DNA of 64,000 nucleotides. Source: Alphaproteobacteria bacterium. Lineage in GTDB: Bacteria > Pseudomonadota > Alphaproteobacteria > Micavibrionales > Micavibrionaceae. Position numbers and translations under genes: made by a program. This document shows, piece after piece, positions 61,590-64,000 of the stretch. The notes beneath the pieces were generated by a model. That model worked only from the letters and a program-made list of their open reading frames with translations. It did no database searches and was not told where the DNA came from. Within the stretch, counting starts at the first letter, position 1, and each line of letters begins with the position of its first letter. Where the stretch lies: positions 186,001-250,000 of the forward strand of contig CP065008.1 of NCBI GenBank assembly GCA_016699735.1, in the 5' to 3' direction.

Positions 61590-62156
61590 TCAGATTTTTT
61601 CGAACGGAACGTCGAACCTGGCTTCGAACACCATGCGCTGCGGCTCCTCATTCTCATCGAGAAAAACCTCCTCCGCCCAGATCTCCCCCGTCTCCGGCTC
61701 GCGGAAGGTGAACAAAGTTCCGTTGGCAACGCTTCCTCCCTGCTCCCCTTGAAGGGAATGCAGCGCCTCGCCCGCAACGCTGAGATCAACCCGCCCGCTC
61801 ATCCGGTCCTCGAATTCATAACCGTTCGGGCGGATCAGCTTGTCGGACGCCACGTAAAAAGCCCGCTGCACGTCCGGCAGGCGCGGCGCCCCGCTCTCAT
61901 CCGCCTTTTGGCTATCCACGGCCCAGAACCGCTGACCCCAGTGTTCCGGCGCATCCTCGGAGGTCAGGGTATAGCTCACCCAGCGGTTCTTCAGCCCATG
62001 TCCCGCTTCCGCGTGATTAAATGCCGCCGTGATCTCCCTGTACGTATCCGCCCCCACCACCCTGGCTTTGAATGTTACAGAGGTTTTGGGATCGGTGATC
62101 GCAATCTCATCCCCGACCTTCAAATCGTAGCTGTACCTGTCATCCTGTTTAGACAT
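61590..62156 (-). CDS. DUF4178-like protein
   Basis: 188 residues from ATG 62156 (MSKQDDRYSYDLKVGDEI); a longer frame begins at 62195 but its first residues are unrelated. Beta-rich with an N-terminal DLKVGDEIAITDPKTSV patch and WVSYTLTSEDAPEHWGQRFWA, resembling a DUF4178 core. Function unknown; convergent with the acyltransferase-like gene. Confidence 0.55.
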   Translation of the reverse strand: MSKQDDRYSYDLKVGDEIAITDPKTSVTFKARVVGADTYREITAAFNHAEAGHGLKNRWVSYTLTSEDAPEHWGQRFWAVDSQKADESGAPRLPDVQRAFYVASDKLIRPNGYEFEDRMSGRVDLSVAGEALHSLQGEQGGSVANGTLFTFREPETGEIWAEEVFLDENEEPQRMVFEARFDVPFEKI

Positions 62157-62243
62157 AAGGAAAACTCTAGGGGAACAGAAAAAACTCGGCAACAAAAAAG
62201 GAACCGTCTAGAATGAAAAGCCGATAGAACCGGAAAAAATCAT

Positions 62244-62588
62244 ATGCCCTTCGATCCCGAACTCGACAGCCGCCTGAGCGCAACCCTGAAAGGCCGCAAA
62301 GGCTTCGAGCGCAAAAAAATGTTCGGCGGCACGGGCTATATGCTGAACGGCAATATGTGCGTGGGCGTCTATAAGGAGTTTTTGATCCTGCGCCTCGGCC
62401 CGGAAAAATTCGAAACTCTGTCCGCCAAATACGATGACCTCCGCCCGATGGACATCACAGGAAAACCGATGAAGGGCTGGGGCATGATCGACGCCGCGGC
62501 GTGCGATCCTCTGGAATTCGACGAACTCGTCTCCGCAAGCGAAGCGTTTGTAAGGACTCTGCCGGGAAAAAACTTCAAACACGATTGA
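62244..62588 (+). CDS. TfoX/Sxy N-terminal domain protein
   Basis: 114 residues. The pattern KKMFGGTGYMLNGNMCVGVY is the TfoX_N core, and the WGMIDAAACDPLEFDEL stretch closes the domain. In enteric bacteria the domain is part of a competence regulator, but stand-alone versions are widespread with unknown roles. It is followed by a short membrane protein gene. Confidence 0.8.
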   Translation: MPFDPELDSRLSATLKGRKGFERKKMFGGTGYMLNGNMCVGVYKEFLILRLGPEKFETLSAKYDDLRPMDITGKPMKGWGMIDAAACDPLEFDELVSASEAFVRTLPGKNFKHD

Positions 62589-62596
62589 GACAAAGT

Positions 62597-63115
62597 ATGA
62601 ATAGAGGACAGTTGAAGCTGTGGATCTGGTTAGGCAGCTTTCCTCTATTAATTGTGGCTCTCTTCGCATACGTTGTTTTGTGGAACTATTTTGCATTGCG
62701 GAATTCCGCTGTGGTCTTCATGGTGAAGAATCTTGGCATCCACAATTTTGACGTTCGAGAAGTCCAGGTAGAACGGTATTTTAATGATTCGAAAGGGCGT
62801 GTGTTCATCTATTTGGATCAGCCTTTTGATTTCGACGATTTGGATAAGCGAAAAATTTATTACAAGAGCTACAACCCGGAAACGAAATCAGACGGCATGT
62901 CATCCGAGCAAGCTTCTGCATTATTGGCTAAAAGGTTTGCATTTCATGCCAGTGGATTTGAGTCGTTGGCATTTTCGTCCGAAATGTTAGGAGATTGGAC
63001 TTTATGCCCAAATGAACCGCCGTTACCTGACGGTGACATACCGATAGGGTGCGAAATTTCTATTCTCGCTAAAGACGGCAGGAGGGAAGTGTTCGTATGG
63101 ATATCAACTTACTAA
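62597..63115 (+). CDS. membrane-anchored hypothetical protein
   Basis: 172 residues from ATG 62597 (MNRGQLKLWIWLGSFP). One N-terminal membrane helix (LLIVALFAYVVLWNYFAL) leads to a soluble domain with beta-prone strands (VQVERYFNDSKGRVFIYLDQ) and two Cys (LCPNEPP, IGCEIS). AT-rich compared with the neighbouring genes. No family is recognised. It lies 8 bases after the TfoX-like gene. Confidence 0.65.
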   Translation: MNRGQLKLWIWLGSFPLLIVALFAYVVLWNYFALRNSAVVFMVKNLGIHNFDVREVQVERYFNDSKGRVFIYLDQPFDFDDLDKRKIYYKSYNPETKSDGMSSEQASALLAKRFAFHASGFESLAFSSEMLGDWTLCPNEPPLPDGDIPIGCEISILAKDGRREVFVWISTY

Positions 63116-63132
63116 CGTCTCTCAGAACCGAA

Positions 63133-63161
63133 CAAAAAAAGCCCCGCATCCACGGGGCTTT
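63133..63161 (-). terminator. rho-independent terminator of groEL
   Basis: AAAGCCCCG and CGGGGCTTT form a 9-bp stem with loop CATCCA (63138-63161); on the minus strand it is followed by seven T. It is 28 bp downstream of the groEL stop. Confidence 0.9.
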
Positions 63162-63188
63162 CTGAATGTCTGACACTGAACGGGACAA

Positions 63189-64000
63189 TTAGAAATCGCC
63201 CATGCCGCCCATGCCGCCCCCGTGGCCATGACCGCCGCCGGAGGATTTTTCATCCGGCGCTTCGCAGATCATCGCTTCGGTGGTGATCAGGAGTCCGGCA
63301 ACCGAGGCCGCATCCTGCAAAGCCGTACGCACGACCTTAACAGGGTCGATGATTCCGGCCTTCACCATGTCGGTGTACTCGTCGCCTTGGGCATCGTAGC
63401 CATAGTTAAAGTCTTTCTGCTCCAGCAGCTTGCCGACAATAACCGAGCCTTCTTTGCCCGCATTTTCGACGATCTGACGGATCGGGGACTGGATAGCGCG
63501 GCGGATGATCTCGATACCCACATCCTGGTCATCGTTATCACCTTCCAGCTTGTCCAGAGCTTTGGTCGCGTACAGAAGAGCAACGCCGCCGCCGGCGATG
63601 ATGCCTTCTTCAACGGCTGCGCGGGTCGCGTGCAGCGCATCGTCAACACGGTCTTTGCGCTCTTTCACTTCGACTTCGGTCGCGCCGCCGACACGGATAA
63701 CCGCAACGCCGCCGGCCAGCTTGGCCAGACGTTCCTGCAGCTTTTCCTTGTCATAGTCGGACTCGGTATTGTCGATCTGCGAACGGATCTGACCGCAACG
63801 GGCTTCGATGTCCTTCTTCTTGCCCGCACCGTCCACGATCGTCGTATCGTCCTTCGTGATCGAGACTTTCTTGGCCGTGCCGAGCATATTGAGAGCGACA
63901 TTCTCCAGCTTGATGCCGAGATCTTCGGAGATCAGCTGACCGCCGGTCAGAACCGCCATGTCTTCGAGCATCGCCTTGCGACGATCACCAAAACCGGGTG
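63189..64000 (-). CDS. groEL: chaperonin GroEL (partial, C-terminal 270 residues)
   Basis: The last half of the 60-kDa chaperonin subunit; the gene continues past the window edge. It enters with PGFGDRRKAMLEDMAVLTGG and contains AVIRVGGATEVEVKERKDRV, ATRAAVEEGIIAGGGVALL and EGSVIVGKLLEQ. It ends with the glycine/methionine tail SGGGHGHGGGMGGMGDF typical of GroEL. Folds cytoplasmic proteins with GroES; groES is expected upstream, outside the window. Confidence 0.97.
   Translation of the reverse strand, partial: PGFGDRRKAMLEDMAVLTGGQLISEDLGIKLENVALNMLGTAKKVSITKDDTTIVDGAGKKKDIEARCGQIRSQIDNTESDYDKEKLQERLAKLAGGVAVIRVGGATEVEVKERKDRVDDALHATRAAVEEGIIAGGGVALLYATKALDKLEGDNDDQDVGIEIIRRAIQSPIRQIVENAGKEGSVIVGKLLEQKDFNYGYDAQGDEYTDMVKAGIIDPVKVVRTALQDAASVAGLLITTEAMICEAPDEKSSGGGHGHGGGMGGMGDF

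Overview
The window is chromosomal DNA from an alphaproteobacterium. Evidence for this is the 180-kDa-type NAD-glutamate dehydrogenase, acetoacetyl-CoA synthetase, a ScsB-like reductase with its PRXL-like partner, the dnaA-rpsT and mutM neighbourhood, and a PleC/DivJ-style histidine kinase. Base composition is moderately GC-rich and genes are tightly packed on both strands. A Micavibrio-like or related lineage is my guess from the mix of a Dot/Icm-type coupling complex with a compact gene set; the sequence does not prove it.

Region 1-24 kb: a partial glutamate dehydrogenase gene, a secreted beta-propeller protein, and a scrambled patch with an Rhs core fragment, a small orphan gene and a 147-bp direct repeat that duplicates the 5' end of gor. 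Then come gor, a TPR-methyltransferase, a SpoU methylase/racemase pair, an aminotransferase preceded by a possible Ala-rich leader peptide, aacS, an ScsB/PRXL-like envelope thiol pathway, a PAS histidine kinase broken by a frameshift, an SDR/GST pair, and a cytochrome b561-YceI pair. rsmD and rluB follow, with tadA divergent from rluB.

Region 24-44 kb: a barstar-like protein, purD, putA, xseA, an SNase-like membrane protein, and a TerD/CaxA/TerA group that combines calcium-binding Ter domains with a Ca/Na antiporter. Next are a decayed gene, a large GH13-PfkB fusion enzyme, one tRNA-Thr, and the DotM-unknown-DotL block of a type IVB coupling complex. A Fic-family protein with a degenerate active site lies next to dotL.

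Region 44-64 kb: replication genes recF, dnaN and dnaA (with rpsT and mutM) surround a biotin locus. The locus contains bioF-bioD-(unknown)-bioA-(ferritin-like di-iron protein), with bioB nearby. No bioC or bioH is visible. A TetR-type regulator with two matching operators sits between a small lipoprotein gene and bioB. The dnaA-rpsT region holds perfect DnaA boxes and nested inverted repeats and could be an origin or an autoregulatory region. The window ends with an XRE regulator, an acyltransferase-like protein, several small genes and the 3' two-thirds or less of groEL.

The strongest candidates for something undescribed are the GH13-PfkB fusion, the di-iron protein embedded in the biotin operon, and the DotM/DotL locus with its unusual DotL tail and degenerate Fic neighbour.
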